Assembly: GCF_007558825.1 (NCBI RefSeq)
Contig: NZ_VLTK01000003.1
Coordinates: 1 to 64,000 of the forward strand
DNA length: 64,000 nucleotides
Direction: 5' to 3'
From: Brevibacterium aurantiacum
GTDB lineage: Bacteria > Actinomycetota > Actinomycetes > Actinomycetales > Brevibacteriaceae
The first letter of the stretch is position 1. Each line of letters begins with the position of its first letter. The translations under genes and the position numbers were made by a program. The notes beneath the pieces were generated by a model. That model was not told the DNA's origin and made no database searches. It saw only the letters and a program-made list of their open reading frames with translations. This document shows, in pieces, positions 1-9,164 of the stretch.

Positions 1-87
1 TAGTTGGTTCGCGTTTGCAAACGCAATCAAACTGCATCAAACGGCATGGTTGGACGTACGTCGATGGTGCCCTTCGGGCCCTAAGAT

Positions 88-166
88 GTGTTCGCATGAT
101 GGGTTTTTGCCTGTAATGCCTGGTGGGACTACCCGCGTCATCGAGGGGTCGGGTTTTCGTGTTTCT
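88..166. repeat. Direct repeat copy 1 (~79 bp)
   Basis: This stretch is nearly identical to 346-424; both contain GCCTGTAATGCCTGGTG and CGCGTCATCGAGGGGTCGGG followed by a T run. I see no convincing gene in 1-619. The long minus-strand reading frame here merely translates the repeat twice and has no ribosome-binding site. Each copy ends in a weak CCCG...CGGG stem plus T-tract, so it could be a terminator or part of a small RNA. Between the copies lies a palindrome ACCCCC-T-GGGGGT at about 225-237. Confidence 0.75.
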
Positions 167-345
167 GTGTGTCGGCTGTGGTTGAGCTGTGTGTGAGTGC
201 TTGTTGAGGTAGTTTCTGAGAGGTATACCCCCTGGGGGTGTTTGTGGTTGGTGCGAGTCGTTTTTGGCTCGAAAGTGCTGTTTTTCGCTCGGATCGTCAG
301 TTGCTGCTTCAGTGGGGTCTGGAGGGTGTTTTTCGGAGCTGTTGT

Positions 346-424
346 GTGTTCACATGGTGGGATTTTGCCTGTAATGCCTGGTGAGAGCACCCGCGTCATC
401 GAGGGGTCGGGTTTTTCGTGTTCT
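346..424. repeat. Direct repeat copy 2 (~79 bp)
   Basis: Second copy of the repeat at 88-166, in the same orientation, about 258 bases downstream, differing at a few positions (for example GGGACTAC versus GAGAGCAC). Its function is not apparent from the sequence. Confidence 0.75.
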
Positions 425-619
425 GGAGATCGGGCCAATTCGGTCACTTTTGGCGCACTTGGTGTCGCGAGTGCTTTGAGGGCATTTTTGGGTACGAAAT
501 GCAGCCCGGATATCGCGTATCTTAGCCCCCAGTTTCGACCCTGAAGCGGAGGCGAGGAACCACGTCGACGCCCCTTCTCTTGTGATGGTGACAACGACCC
601 TTCACGAAAGGAATTGGGC

Positions 620-1108
620 ATGTCCATCATCACTGCACTCCGGTCGGCAGAGCATGGCCACACGACCTCCGGGTCCACCTACCGCGCAGACCTCGACAGC
701 ATCCTCCATCAGGTCGACACATCACCGTTCCCCTTTGTCCCCCAGGTTCTCCTCGAAGATCCCGCGCACGGTGTGGACTATGCTGCCGCCAAGGCCGTCG
801 CGTTCTATTACATTGACGACGTCTACCAACACCGAGTGCTCGAATATTCAGATGACCCGAACGTTCACATATGCGTCGAGCTCACACTGTCGGCTCTGAC
901 CCTGACCGTGTCCGGGCAGTGGTTCATCGACGAGCTCATGAGCACATTCTTCGGACGCACCCACCTCATCGACGACAGCGACGAAGAATCCACGACCTTC
1001 CTCATCGACCCACTCACACACCACAAGCCAGCAGCATCGAAACTCGCCGACCAGCTCGCCCTGGCCCGCACTCGCCGGGTGGCCTCGAAACGCAGAAGGC
1101 TTCTCTGA
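620..1108 (+). CDS. Hypothetical protein, 162 aa
   Basis: I do not recognise the family. The ATG at 620 is preceded by AAAGGA with 7-base spacing, which favours it over an in-frame TTG six bases upstream. The product is soluble and acidic in its middle, with no signal peptide or membrane segment, and ends in a strongly basic tail (RTRRVASKRRRLL) that may bind nucleic acid. It stands alone and is followed within 30 bases by a strong hairpin, so it looks like a complete single-gene unit. Function unknown. Confidence 0.6.
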   Translation: MSIITALRSAEHGHTTSGSTYRADLDSILHQVDTSPFPFVPQVLLEDPAHGVDYAAAKAVAFYYIDDVYQHRVLEYSDDPNVHICVELTLSALTLTVSGQWFIDELMSTFFGRTHLIDDSDEESTTFLIDPLTHHKPAASKLADQLALARTRRVASKRRRLL

Positions 1109-1136
1109 TCGCCCGACCGACCTGAACGCAACATGG

Positions 1137-1173
1137 CGACGGCCACCAGCGAGTAGTTCGCTAGTGGCCGTCG
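1137..1173 (+). terminator. Hairpin terminator after the 162-aa gene
   Basis: CGACGGCCAC (1137-1146) pairs perfectly with GTGGCCGTCG (1164-1173), with an additional inner AGCGA/TCGCT stem. There is no long T-tract, as is common in high-GC actinobacteria. From here to 1456 I see no gene. Confidence 0.65.
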
Positions 1174-1456
1174 GTTGGCGATGAGACGGTTGAGATATCC
1201 GCTGTCGTGCAGTGGTCTACTCAACCGGGCGGGTCTTGCATCAATTCGTTCGAGGTTCTTATCCTAGATTCTTATCGCCTCGCACGGACCACAACGGCAT
1301 ACGGCGCGAACGAAATTCAAGGTTGCTAATGCGAATTGGTGCTCCGGTAAAAGGCGCGATGACGAATGAGAGTCGTCGGCAGTGGATCATACATTGTATT
1401 GACACATAGGGCTTGTTGGATGCCGTCCCGCCGGATCTGAGAAAGGCATCGTTGGT

Positions 1457-2950
1457 TTACCTCTTTGGTAGTGCGAGTGCGCAGAGCGCGAAGACTATTG
1501 CGAACACGGCTTGGACAAGCATGCACACTGCCAGAGCCGTCGCATAAATCTGCCCTGACGTCGTTGTGGTCGAATCGGTCAAGGCCGTAGCCAGGAATCC
1601 GCCGGCAACCGCGACTCCTAGTCCCATCGCTGCCTGCTGCACAGTCTGTAGGACGCCGGATGCTGCGCCTGCCGAAGTTGCCGGAACGTCGGCGATCATG
1701 GCACCAACCAACGGTCCAAACATGAGGGCCTGCCCGATACCCACTCCGACCAACAGTGCTGCCAGCGTCAACGGGTTCAGGTCATCGCTCTGAACGTACA
1801 CGGACCACGCGGAGACCGCCAACATTGCAGCCTGGACGAGCCCGCCGATCGTGAGTAAGCGACGGAAGCCGAAACGTGGTGCTAGCTTCCCCGCCCAAAT
1901 CGATGCAACAAAGAAGCACAGAGCAAATGGGAGCAGCACAAGGGCTGCGTTCATCGGCGACCAACCCAGCCCAGTTTGCGTGGTCAGGGCATAAAGGAAG
2001 GTGAATGCGCCGAAGGCCGACTGGAGAATCAATGCCATCACAAGACCGAGCCGGTAAGACCCCAGACGCAGCAGCGGAGGCGGCACGAGAGGGATGAGTT
2101 CACTGCGGTGCAGAGAATGCTGGCGCATCCAGAATGCTGCGAACAATACCGGGACTGCTCCCAAGGATAACCAGGACCAGGCCGGCCACCCGAGCGCACC
2201 GCCTTGAGACAAGGGGATCAGCAACGCCAGCAGCGCCGAACCTAGTAGTACCGTTCCGATGAGATCGAGGGAACGATGGCCTGGAGCATTGGTCGCTGGC
2301 ATCCAGCGAAGGGCTGCAAGAAACGCGACGACGCCCATGATGACGCTCATTGCGAAGACAGTGCGCCAAGGTGCACCAAACACCGGCACGGACAACAGCA
2401 CGCCGCCGAGGACTTGGCCCACTGCGGTAGCGCCGCCTGCAGTCGCGCCAAACAGCCCGACGGCCCGGGCTCGTTCCCGCCCCTGCGTGGAGGCTGTGAT
2501 CGTGGCCAGCACTTGAGGCACCATGACCGCTGCGCTCACGCCGGCAAGAGCGCGCGCAACAATAAGAAGCGTGATCGTCGGAGCGAGCATCGAGGCGAGA
2601 GACGCCATCGTGAACCCACCCATGCCGATCAGGAAGAGGCGTCTCCTGCCAAACAGGTCACCTAACCGACCGCCGACGACCATCGGGGCAGCGAAGCCAA
2701 GGGTGTACACCGACACCACCAGTGACTGTTCAGCCGCGGTTGCCTGCAGCGAAGTGCCTATGTTCGGCACGGCAATTCCAGTCGCGGCGAAGCTCACGAC
2801 CGACAGAAGTAGCGCTGACAGTGCTGTCAAAAGGCCTGCCAGACCCAGAGTCGGGGGAGGCGCTTCGGAACCGGTGGGAACGGTGGCCCCGTTGAGGTCT
2901 TGGTTTATGGGCGGGGGCGCATCATTGTGCGCGTTCGTTCTTGAGATCAT
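1457..2950 (-). CDS. MFS drug/H+ antiporter, DHA2-like (14 TM)
   Basis: This 497-aa integral membrane protein has the DHA2 (EmrB/QacA-like) architecture: a soluble, Pro-rich N-terminus of about 30 residues, then about 14 hydrophobic segments. Motif A is visible in the loop after helix 2 (GRLGDLFGRRRL) and a motif C-like GQVLGGVLLS sits in helix 5. Such proteins export lipophilic or cationic compounds from the cytoplasm using the proton gradient. It is divergent from the MmyB-like regulator at 3052, the usual arrangement for a locally controlled efflux pump. No clear Shine-Dalgarno precedes the ATG at 2950, so the message may be leaderless or the start slightly internal. Substrate unknown. Confidence 0.9.
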   Translation of the reverse strand: MISRTNAHNDAPPPINQDLNGATVPTGSEAPPPTLGLAGLLTALSALLLSVVSFAATGIAVPNIGTSLQATAAEQSLVVSVYTLGFAAPMVVGGRLGDLFGRRRLFLIGMGGFTMASLASMLAPTITLLIVARALAGVSAAVMVPQVLATITASTQGRERARAVGLFGATAGGATAVGQVLGGVLLSVPVFGAPWRTVFAMSVIMGVVAFLAALRWMPATNAPGHRSLDLIGTVLLGSALLALLIPLSQGGALGWPAWSWLSLGAVPVLFAAFWMRQHSLHRSELIPLVPPPLLRLGSYRLGLVMALILQSAFGAFTFLYALTTQTGLGWSPMNAALVLLPFALCFFVASIWAGKLAPRFGFRRLLTIGGLVQAAMLAVSAWSVYVQSDDLNPLTLAALLVGVGIGQALMFGPLVGAMIADVPATSAGAASGVLQTVQQAAMGLGVAVAGGFLATALTDSTTTTSGQIYATALAVCMLVQAVFAIVFALCALALPKR

Positions 2951-2978
2951 GGTTCGACTTTGACAGTGGTTTCATCCC

Positions 2979-3014
2979 GGTACCAGAAGCCTGTTTATAG
3001 GGGTACTGGAAGAA
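2979..3014. promoter_or_regulatory. Direct-repeat candidate operator between pump and regulator
   Basis: GGTACCAGAAGCC (2979-2991) and GGTACTGGAAGAA (3002-3014) are spaced 23 bp start to start, about two helical turns, in the divergent intergenic region. They share GGTAC-N2-GAAG. On the minus strand TATAAA lies between the copies and could be a -10 for the pump. Inference: binding sites for the MmyB-like regulator. Confidence 0.4.
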
Positions 3015-3051
3015 CCTGGATATGCCGGTGCGGGTATTGCATGATGGAGAC

Positions 3052-3903
3052 ATGACCGGCCTACGACCTCGTGAGACCCAACAAGAACTCGGTGCATTCC
3101 TGCGCAGCCGACGCGAACGGCTCACGCCGGATCAAGTCGGTCTCCCCACTACCGGTCGACGTCGCACCCCTGGCCTGCGACGTGAAGAAGTTGCTGTGCT
3201 GGCTGGCGTAGGAGTCACCTGGTACACCTGGCTTGAACAGGGACGCTCTATCAACGTCAGCACTCAGGTCCTAGCCTCAGTTGGCAGAGCACTTCGCCTC
3301 GACGATGCGGAGCTACGGCACATGGAGCGTCTGGCTGGAGTCCGAGCCGAAACGAACGGGCCTGTGGGTTTGGACGCGCCCATGTCGGCGACATACCAGC
3401 CAGTGCTCGACAAACTCGATCCGTACCCCGCATGTCTGCAGACCAATGCGTTCGACATCATTGCCTACAACAGCTCTTACCGCTTCCTATTCACTGACAT
3501 GAACCAGATACCGCCACCCGAGCGAAACTGTGCGCTGCAGTTCTTCACCGATGAAGAATGGAGAAGCCGCTACATCGACGACGAGGTCGTTGCATCCAGG
3601 ATGGTCGCCCAGTTGCGCTCAGCTGTCGGCAGCTCCACCAATTCTGGCGCGGGGCCGACCATCAAAGAGCTGCAACTGCGCTCTGATGAGTTTGCCGAAC
3701 TATGGCGCCGTCATGACGTTTTATTCCAGCATTTGGAAACGAAGCGCTTGGACAGCCCCGTCGTCGGTGAGCTCAATCTCAACTTCGTCACCACCAACGT
3801 CGCTGAGACTGGGTACAGGCTCACCATGATGACACCGGCCGACGAGACCACCTCACAGAGGCTTACGCAGTTGTCCGAACTGACCGTCGATGCAGGAATA
3901 TGA
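3052..3903 (+). CDS. XRE-family regulator with MmyB-like C-terminal domain
   Basis: A 283-aa transcription factor. Residues about 10-75 form an XRE helix-turn-helix including the family hallmark TPGLRREEVAVLAGV followed by TWYTWLEQGR. The remainder matches the MmyB-like ligand-binding domain (YPACLQTNAFDIIAYNSS, then NCALQFFTDEEWRSRY and ELNLNFVTTNV near the end). MmyB-type regulators commonly control adjacent redox or efflux genes, and here the divergent neighbour is an MFS pump. I chose ATG 3052 because the homologous fold begins there and GGAGA precedes it; an in-frame ATG at 3022 is also possible. Ligand unknown. Confidence 0.88.
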   Translation: MTGLRPRETQQELGAFLRSRRERLTPDQVGLPTTGRRRTPGLRREEVAVLAGVGVTWYTWLEQGRSINVSTQVLASVGRALRLDDAELRHMERLAGVRAETNGPVGLDAPMSATYQPVLDKLDPYPACLQTNAFDIIAYNSSYRFLFTDMNQIPPPERNCALQFFTDEEWRSRYIDDEVVASRMVAQLRSAVGSSTNSGAGPTIKELQLRSDEFAELWRRHDVLFQHLETKRLDSPVVGELNLNFVTTNVAETGYRLTMMTPADETTSQRLTQLSELTVDAGI

Positions 3904-4155
3904 TTCACGAACACGAAATTGCCCTAGTGCCCTTGGCCCACCCGCGAACTCTCTATGCACTCCGATGGGCATGTGGCACCCTACCAATCAATTAGCGCGC
4001 AAGCGCCACCCCCGTTGAATATTAACTGAGCACATCGTTGGTTCTGGCCTCAAATAGTTGGCAACGGCCAACTGATAACTAGGGATTGCAAGAGGTAGCC
4101 AGATTAGCTCCATGCGCCACAGCGGACAGTGACGCGATTGAACGGCTTTCGTCCC

Positions 4156-4515
4156 TCAGAGCTTTTCCTCTAGCTGTCTGAGGCTGAATAGCCGAATGTA
4201 CTTACCCCACAACCTGGCGAACACCTCATTGGCTACGGCCACATCGGCCTCATAATCGGGAGCCTCGGGCCGGGCAGCGATCCAAGCAATCATTTCGTCC
4301 ATATCGTCGATGCCGTCTTCAGCGACGATCTCCAGCGCACCGATGCGCGCGTGCGACGGATGATCCGTTGCCACGATGAAGCCGGCCTCAGCCTTGAGCT
4401 CAATCGCAATATGCGCGGCTGCCACGCGCATTGATGTGTGATTGATTCTGGCGCGCTCCAAGGCCTCCTCTTCTGCGATGTCGAGCGAAACCAGACCACT
4501 ACTATCAATGGACAT
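4156..4515 (-). CDS. Hypothetical acidic protein, 119 aa
   Basis: A soluble acidic protein of unknown family. The ATG at 4515 lies inside the end of the upstream 42-aa membrane-protein gene (11-base overlap), so the two are translationally coupled. No signal peptide or known motif is visible; the centre is Ala-rich and helical (ERARINHTSMRVAAAHIAIEL). The longer open frame upstream of 4515 is out of register with the better-supported membrane gene and was not used. The function may be tied to its tiny membrane partner. Confidence 0.6.
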   Translation of the reverse strand: MSIDSSGLVSLDIAEEEALERARINHTSMRVAAAHIAIELKAEAGFIVATDHPSHARIGALEIVAEDGIDDMDEMIAWIAARPEAPDYEADVAVANEVFARLWGKYIRLFSLRQLEEKL

Positions 4516-4633
4516 TGGTGCCCTCTTCAGTGGTTTCGGGTGTCTCCGGTAGGGGACCAAGCATTGGCAATATGACAACGATGGCCACTGCCACCACAAC
4601 AATGGCGATGATCGAAAGTGAGATGCGGAGCAT
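4505..4633 (-). CDS. Small single-TM protein, 42 aa
   Basis: A short gene preceded by GAGGAAGG at good spacing. It encodes one hydrophobic helix (SIIAIVVVAVAIVVILPML) followed by an acidic tail, MLRIS at its N-terminus and a stop overlapping the start of the 119-aa gene. The leader AAGGCTC-ATG is the same as that of the 56-aa membrane protein at 6107-6277, suggesting related small membrane proteins. It is likely a membrane microprotein; function unknown. Confidence 0.55.
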   Translation of the reverse strand: MLRISLSIIAIVVVAVAIVVILPMLGPLPETPETTEEGTNVH

Positions 4634-5302
4634 GAGCCTTCCTCATTCCGTGGGCGTTGGGCGCTTGTGCACCCGCTTACTTACATGAGTCGGAGGGTTC
4701 GGGTGTGGCTCGTGTTCATGGCAAGAGACTGCTCGGACCGGTCTGCGACTCGCGCCGTGACCACCGGACAGCCGTTGATGAACTGTTGCAGCCGTATAGC
4801 TGGTCACAGGCTCCTTGGCTCCTCATTGAGATCTCAGGGGGTTTTGAGGCTATGTTAACCAACCCGTAAGGTGACTTGCATGTTTAATCGGCGAAACGAT
4901 GCGTTGGCTGCTGTGTCGAGAGTGTTGTCCTCAACCTTGGCAACGCCAGTAAGCGCAGAGGCTACGACTTTGGAAGGCCCCGATAGGACACCTGTTCACG
5001 CTCCTGTGGTCTCCTATCGCAGATAGCGAGAAACTATGGCAAGCCACGTGGCAGGGGGATCTTCTCCACAAACCCAGGCATACACGTGCCGGCATCTCCA
5101 GAGCGATATCAACCACCGCAATCCCAACGGCATTTGGTTGGAGGATTGCCCCATCTATGAGAAATAGATGGTTGTGTATCGGTAGCCTCGATGGCTACAA
5201 GACGCTGCGCTCACTGAAGCTTCCGAAGCTCCGTCGGCCCATCCTAAGCCGGACCAGAACAGTATCGATCGGCTCTCGGCCGCATGAAAGAACTGAAGGA
5301 TC
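4634..5302. other. Non-coding or decayed stretch (~670 bp)
   Basis: I see no credible gene here. Short open frames exist on both strands but lack ribosome-binding sites and recognisable products. A hairpin CCATCTAT-N4-ATAGATGG lies at about 5148-5170. The region precedes a broken membrane-protein gene and may itself be decayed. Confidence 0.45.
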
Positions 5303-5707
5303 GTGTCTGTACTCATCTTGCTAGCAGCTTCCGGACTGACTCACTTCGCCGTTTATGCTATTCAGTATGGCTTGGCCGGCAAGTTACTCGCGGGCGACGT
5401 CGCTTCACTTGCATCATCGATATTGGTCGCTCCTCTGATTGCAATCGTGCTGTTGTGACCATTTCGACGCAAGAATAGGTTCGTAATAGCCGGCGTCAGT
5501 TTCTTGGCCCTCGCTGTCGTGGGATACGCTGTGTTCGTTGTGGCTGGTCTTGTATCAGGTTAGCCCGGCCTGTTGATCTGGGCCTTTGAAACTAGCCTTC
5601 TGTTTGTCGGACCGACGTTAATTGTTTTCGCCGTCTTGTCGATCGCGTTCTTTGTTGCGAGTTTCACGGTGAGAACGATTCGAGCCCAGAAAATCTCTGA
5701 GGCGTAG
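5303..5707 (+). pseudogene. Decayed membrane protein with two in-frame nonsense codons
   Basis: One reading frame of 134 codons starts at GTG 5303 behind GAAGGA and is interrupted by TGA at 5456-5458 and TAG at 5561-5563. It otherwise encodes continuous hydrophobic helices: LILLAASGLTHFAVYAIQYGL, then VIAGVSFLALAVVGYAVFVV, then LLFVGPTLIVFAVLSIAFFV. The product would have been a protein of about 130 aa with three or four TM helices, ending RAQKISEA. Uniform hydrophobicity across both stops shows this was once one gene. I do not recognise the family. Confidence 0.65.
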
Positions 5708-5848
5708 TTGGCACGCTATGATTTCGACTCGGTCAGCTAGCATCGATCACTATCAATACAGTCGGCGCCCTCGTTGCTTCCCAGCCATGGATCAGTGAAG
5801 CGCCTGCGTGAGCACTTGCTTTTCTCCGAGGTGCATTTCCCACGTGAC

Positions 5849-6031
5849 TCACAACTCTCCCGAACACCGTTGGGCGGTCGGGGCAAGTTCAAACGGGATG
5901 TCTTGGGCTGGTTGAAGCTCCGGAACATTGATGTCCTGAAACACGTCACCAGTAATCGCAACGTGATAGACAATCGTGCCTTCGTTGTTGGCGAGTGTGC
6001 ACTCGTCTTGGCTGTTCTGGGTCAGATCCAT
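5849..6031 (-). CDS. Small hypothetical protein, 60 aa
   Basis: A short acidic soluble protein whose ATG at 6031 follows AAGGGTG. It lies downstream of the 56-aa membrane protein on the same strand (75-base gap), probably co-transcribed. No known motif. Residues such as TIVYHVAITGDVFQDINVPEL look beta-rich. Real or spurious is uncertain, but the ribosome-binding site and context support it. Confidence 0.45.
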   Translation of the reverse strand: MDLTQNSQDECTLANNEGTIVYHVAITGDVFQDINVPELQPAQDIPFELAPTAQRCSGEL

Positions 6032-6106
6032 GATTCACCCTTACAGTTCGAATGGGTCACTTATTATACTGAGGGCATCTGTGTCGTTCTCAAGGCCATT
6101 TCGAGA

Positions 6107-6277
6107 CTACGCGGCACTGTCGGAGGGCGAAACGGTCTGGTCCCAGGGATGATACTCACGATCTCCCGCGGTCCTACGAGAGCGTGCCAAGGCGACGATA
6201 GTGGTGATGCCAGCCACCAGCGCCGTTGCCGCAGCGAGAGCAATAGCCAGCTTGATTTGATCGCGTGGAATAGCCAT
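6107..6277 (-). CDS. Small single-TM protein, 56 aa
   Basis: The ATG at 6277 follows AAGGATAAGG. The protein has a short N-terminus (MAIPRDQIK), one TM helix (ALVAGITTIVALA) and a basic then acidic cytoplasmic tail. It resembles the 42-aa membrane protein at 4505-4633 in layout and in its leader (AAGGCTC-ATG). It lies about 100 bases downstream of the HTH gene at 6379-6837. Function unknown. Confidence 0.5.
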   Translation of the reverse strand: MAIPRDQIKLAIALAAATALVAGITTIVALARSRRTAGDREYHPWDQTVSPSDSAA

Positions 6278-6378
6278 GAGCCTTATCCTTCAATGCTGGA
6301 CGGTGCCGGGATTAAATCATACCGCCGATGTCCACGTGGAGACCATCACTCGCTCGTCCAAGTGGTGCCCTTTCGTCG

Positions 6379-6837
6379 CTACTTGATCCCGTAGGGGTCA
6401 TCTGGTCGGAGTCGGTATCTGCGAATGTATGACTCGACGGCCGCAAACGATCGGCCGAGGATGGCAGCGCGTTCGCCGAGTGGAAGGTCCGTGCGAGTGT
6501 AGGCCAGCTTAGCCTGTTCGCGGGTCCACGGTTGCCAAAGCCTCGGCGCCCGAGCACGTGCTTGACGAGCGGGCGTTACCGTCACCTCCCATTCGCGAAA
6601 CCATTTCCCCAGAGTCGCGACATCGACGCCCACGCGTGAAGCAATATCGGAGATGCCTTCACCAGCCATACGACGCTGGATGACTTCGTAGCGCAATCGT
6701 TCTTTGTCTTCTCGCGACGCGTAGCGTGTAGGAGAGTCAATGTCATCAACTCCACGCCACCATCGCGCATAGCACCGCCGGCACAGGCCACGTGCTACTG
6801 GGGCACGGTCACACCAGACGACTGCGCAAATGCTCAT
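6379..6837 (-). CDS. HTH protein with N-terminal Cys-rich finger, 152 aa
   Basis: The N-terminus carries four cysteines in zinc-finger spacing (CAVVWC then LCRRCY). A helix-turn-helix follows at about 60-85 (ISDIASRVGVDVATLGKWF), then a second SANT/Myb-like helical segment starting WTREQAKLAY. This looks like a DNA-binding protein, possibly a phage or element regulator. Its ATG overlaps the stop of the upstream FUSC-like gene (ATGA), so the two are translationally coupled. Family not recognised. Confidence 0.65.
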   Translation of the reverse strand: MSICAVVWCDRAPVARGLCRRCYARWWRGVDDIDSPTRYASREDKERLRYEVIQRRMAGEGISDIASRVGVDVATLGKWFREWEVTVTPARQARARAPRLWQPWTREQAKLAYTRTDLPLGERAAILGRSFAAVESYIRRYRLRPDDPYGIK

Positions 6838-8006
6838 GAAGACTCTTCGCCGTGGAGAAGCGTTCCAGTGGGTGATTGCTTGTCAACTTTTGCATCGTTG
6901 ACTTCTCGTGCCTCTCGAGCAGATGCAACATCGTCGACTATCACGGCAATGTGTCGCATGCTGGTGATCAACGAACCGTAGAGTGGCCATGCTGTGGCGG
7001 GGAGATTCTGAGCCTTGGACATGTCATCGGCCAACATCTCCAGCCGGTCATAGATCGGTTCGACTTCAGAATCAGGGTCGGCAATGGCGCGGCCAGCGTC
7101 TCTGACGATCTTTGACCACTTGTTTCGAAACCGTGTGTCCCACTCACCGCTTGTATAAGTTGCTTCGCGAAGGGTTCGGGCCAGATGTCGAAGATGTGAG
7201 ATGCCCTCGTCGACGCGCTGAAGGATATTTTCGTAGCTCTCTTCGTCGGTGTTCGTTTGCTCGTCATCTAGGCGGTTAGGTTGAATCGTTCTTCGCAAGT
7301 TCCCGCGGGGGTTGGCTCGCCGGCTTTCTCTTGCGAATCGTACTGATTGCCAGGCAGTGCTGAGTTCATCGCTCATCGATTCCGTTTCGCGAAACCAGTC
7401 GTCGGCTCGATCAGTGTCCCAGGAATCGCTGAACTCTTGAGACATATTGATGAGGACGTCGCCCATGCGGCGGTTGATGTTGTCGATGTATCTCGCGGCT
7501 TGTCGATCGCGGAGTGGAGGGATAATGATCAAATTGACCACCAGTCCGGCAGCGACTCCCAATGTGACTTCACCGATGCGTTCGAGGAGAAGAGGTTGCT
7601 GGCTACCGAAACCACTGCCGAGGATAAAGATCGCAGTGGTGGCGATAGCGATGCCTTCATCGCGGATCCACGAAAACCTTGCACCGACCAAACCGATGAG
7701 GAGCGCAAGAGCAAAAGTCCATATGTTCACGCCCAGGTAGTGGCCGATGACGAAGGACAAAGCGACACCGATTGTCGAGGCGACTGTTGACTGTGCTCCT
7801 CGAGATAAGGACCTGTAGACAGTGGCATGGACTGTCAGCAGTGCTGTCCACGGGGCCAGAAATGGCATCTGCGAGCTCAGGACAGCGGCAGATAGCCACC
7901 AAGCACCAGTAGCAGCGACGACGCTCTTGATGATCTGGAACAGGTCGGTGACGAATTCGGGTTGCTTAACGAGGGCTGCTACTCGTTCTTTCATGCCTTC
8001 AGCCAA
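6834..8006 (-). CDS. FUSC/ArAE-like membrane protein, 390 aa
   Basis: The N-terminal half (residues about 25-160) contains roughly six hydrophobic helices, including WTALLTVHATVYRSL, STIGVALSFVIGHYLGV and IAIATTAIFILGSG, followed by LVVNLIIIPPLRDRQAARYI; this is the FUSC/aromatic acid exporter signature. The second half is a long charged helical cytoplasmic domain. FUSC-type proteins are linked to efflux of aromatic or weak organic acids. I chose TTG 8006, preceded by AAAGGA at 7-base spacing; ATG 7994 is an alternative. It is coupled to the downstream HTH gene through an ATGA overlap. Substrate unknown. Confidence 0.75.
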   Translation of the reverse strand: MAEGMKERVAALVKQPEFVTDLFQIIKSVVAATGAWWLSAAVLSSQMPFLAPWTALLTVHATVYRSLSRGAQSTVASTIGVALSFVIGHYLGVNIWTFALALLIGLVGARFSWIRDEGIAIATTAIFILGSGFGSQQPLLLERIGEVTLGVAAGLVVNLIIIPPLRDRQAARYIDNINRRMGDVLINMSQEFSDSWDTDRADDWFRETESMSDELSTAWQSVRFARESRRANPRGNLRRTIQPNRLDDEQTNTDEESYENILQRVDEGISHLRHLARTLREATYTSGEWDTRFRNKWSKIVRDAGRAIADPDSEVEPIYDRLEMLADDMSKAQNLPATAWPLYGSLITSMRHIAVIVDDVASAREAREVNDAKVDKQSPTGTLLHGEESS

Positions 8007-8204
8007 TGGTCGTTCCTTTGTTGAGAGGCGGACTCAGGTGTAGTCAAATATTAGATCGTTGAGGGCGCAAGTGTTATTGCGTTCGCAATGCTTGAGCGCA
8101 TCGGAGCAGGCCTGCGATCCGCGAGTGATGCAACGATCCAACCAGGCTAATGGTGAGTTGAGGAATCAACATGAACCCCTCTCCGTAATGTGAGAGGTCG
8201 AATC

Positions 8205-8936
8205 TTAATCCTTGGCCGCGTGGTGAATCTTGAGCCAACGATAGATGGCTTGTCGGGATAGGCCTGCCGCCCGCGCCACCATGGCGACGTGGCCTGTCGC
8301 TATTGCTGCCTCGGTTGCGAGCTCTCTGAGTTCGTCGGCATTGACCCGTATTCGCGTGTTGACGACTTGCAGGCGTCTCAATATGAGTCGGTTAGTCTCT
8401 TGATCATGTTCCTGCGGCGTGTAGTTGCGTAGCCACTTGTCGAGCGTTGGGGCGGTGACCCCGGAGTTGCTATAGACGTGAGCTTTTTTGATGCCTGTTG
8501 CCACTGCTCTGCACGCCATCTCCTGACGGTAACCGCTGTCGCGTGCGATCTCGTCCCGCAAGTACTCAAGGCGTGAAATGTATTCGTCGGGTGCGAGTAC
8601 TGCAGTGTCCACTGCTTCATTCTCAGTCGAGGAGAGGACCTCCTCACGCGGTTGCTCTCGAACTCTCTCGGCTTGCTCTTCACTTCGGCGTCGAAATTCG
8701 AGGGCACCACCGAGGCCGACAACGAGGTCGGGATCGTAGCCGTGCGAATCGGCTGCTTCCCGGAGTCGAAAGTACATTCGATCGTAAAACTGTGGAGTAC
8801 AGGTGAATCGGACAGTGGGGCTACCGTCAAAGAAGGTGTCGAGCCACTCTTCAATGTGACGAGGAATCGAGGAGAAGCGCGGGGCGTGAGAGGTGCCAGC
8901 GTGTTCTGAACTAGTGGGCTCCTCTGCCATTCTCAT
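8205..8936 (-). CDS. HTH-domain protein, 243 aa
   Basis: The C-terminal 25 residues form a clear helix-turn-helix (ATGHVAMVARAAGLSRQAIYRWLK), of the Fis/Hin-like or transposase N-terminal type. Residues about 20-80 contain RFTCTPQFYDRMYFRLREAADSHGY, a DNA-binding-like segment, and a central domain holds a second HTH-like segment (YSNSGVTAPTLDKWLRNY). It is likely a transcriptional regulator or partition-type protein. No good Shine-Dalgarno precedes ATG 8936; TAGTAT lies 6 bases upstream, so a leaderless message is possible. Family not recognised. Confidence 0.6.
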   Translation of the reverse strand: MRMAEEPTSSEHAGTSHAPRFSSIPRHIEEWLDTFFDGSPTVRFTCTPQFYDRMYFRLREAADSHGYDPDLVVGLGGALEFRRRSEEQAERVREQPREEVLSSTENEAVDTAVLAPDEYISRLEYLRDEIARDSGYRQEMACRAVATGIKKAHVYSNSGVTAPTLDKWLRNYTPQEHDQETNRLILRRLQVVNTRIRVNADELRELATEAAIATGHVAMVARAAGLSRQAIYRWLKIHHAAKD

Positions 8937-9164
8937 AGAAAGATACTACACGCACCGTGGGGAGGTCTTTTATCTTGAGGTCGACCTAGATGGATGCAAC
9001 GAACATCAATTGGCCAACCATCAGATGTCGGGCTCTGCAATAGTCGGTCGTTGACTCTCGGATGTCTCCGCCAAAATCACGGACCAGACTTGTCGCGAAT
9101 ACCAGCTCCGGTATTCGTTATGGCTGCCCACGATGTCTCCTTGGCCCGCTCGGTTGTTTGGTGA

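Noticed and set aside
37..678. Long minus-strand reading frame of 213 codons
   Set aside because: It lacks a ribosome-binding site, simply translates the direct repeat twice, and overlaps the better-supported start of the gene at 620.
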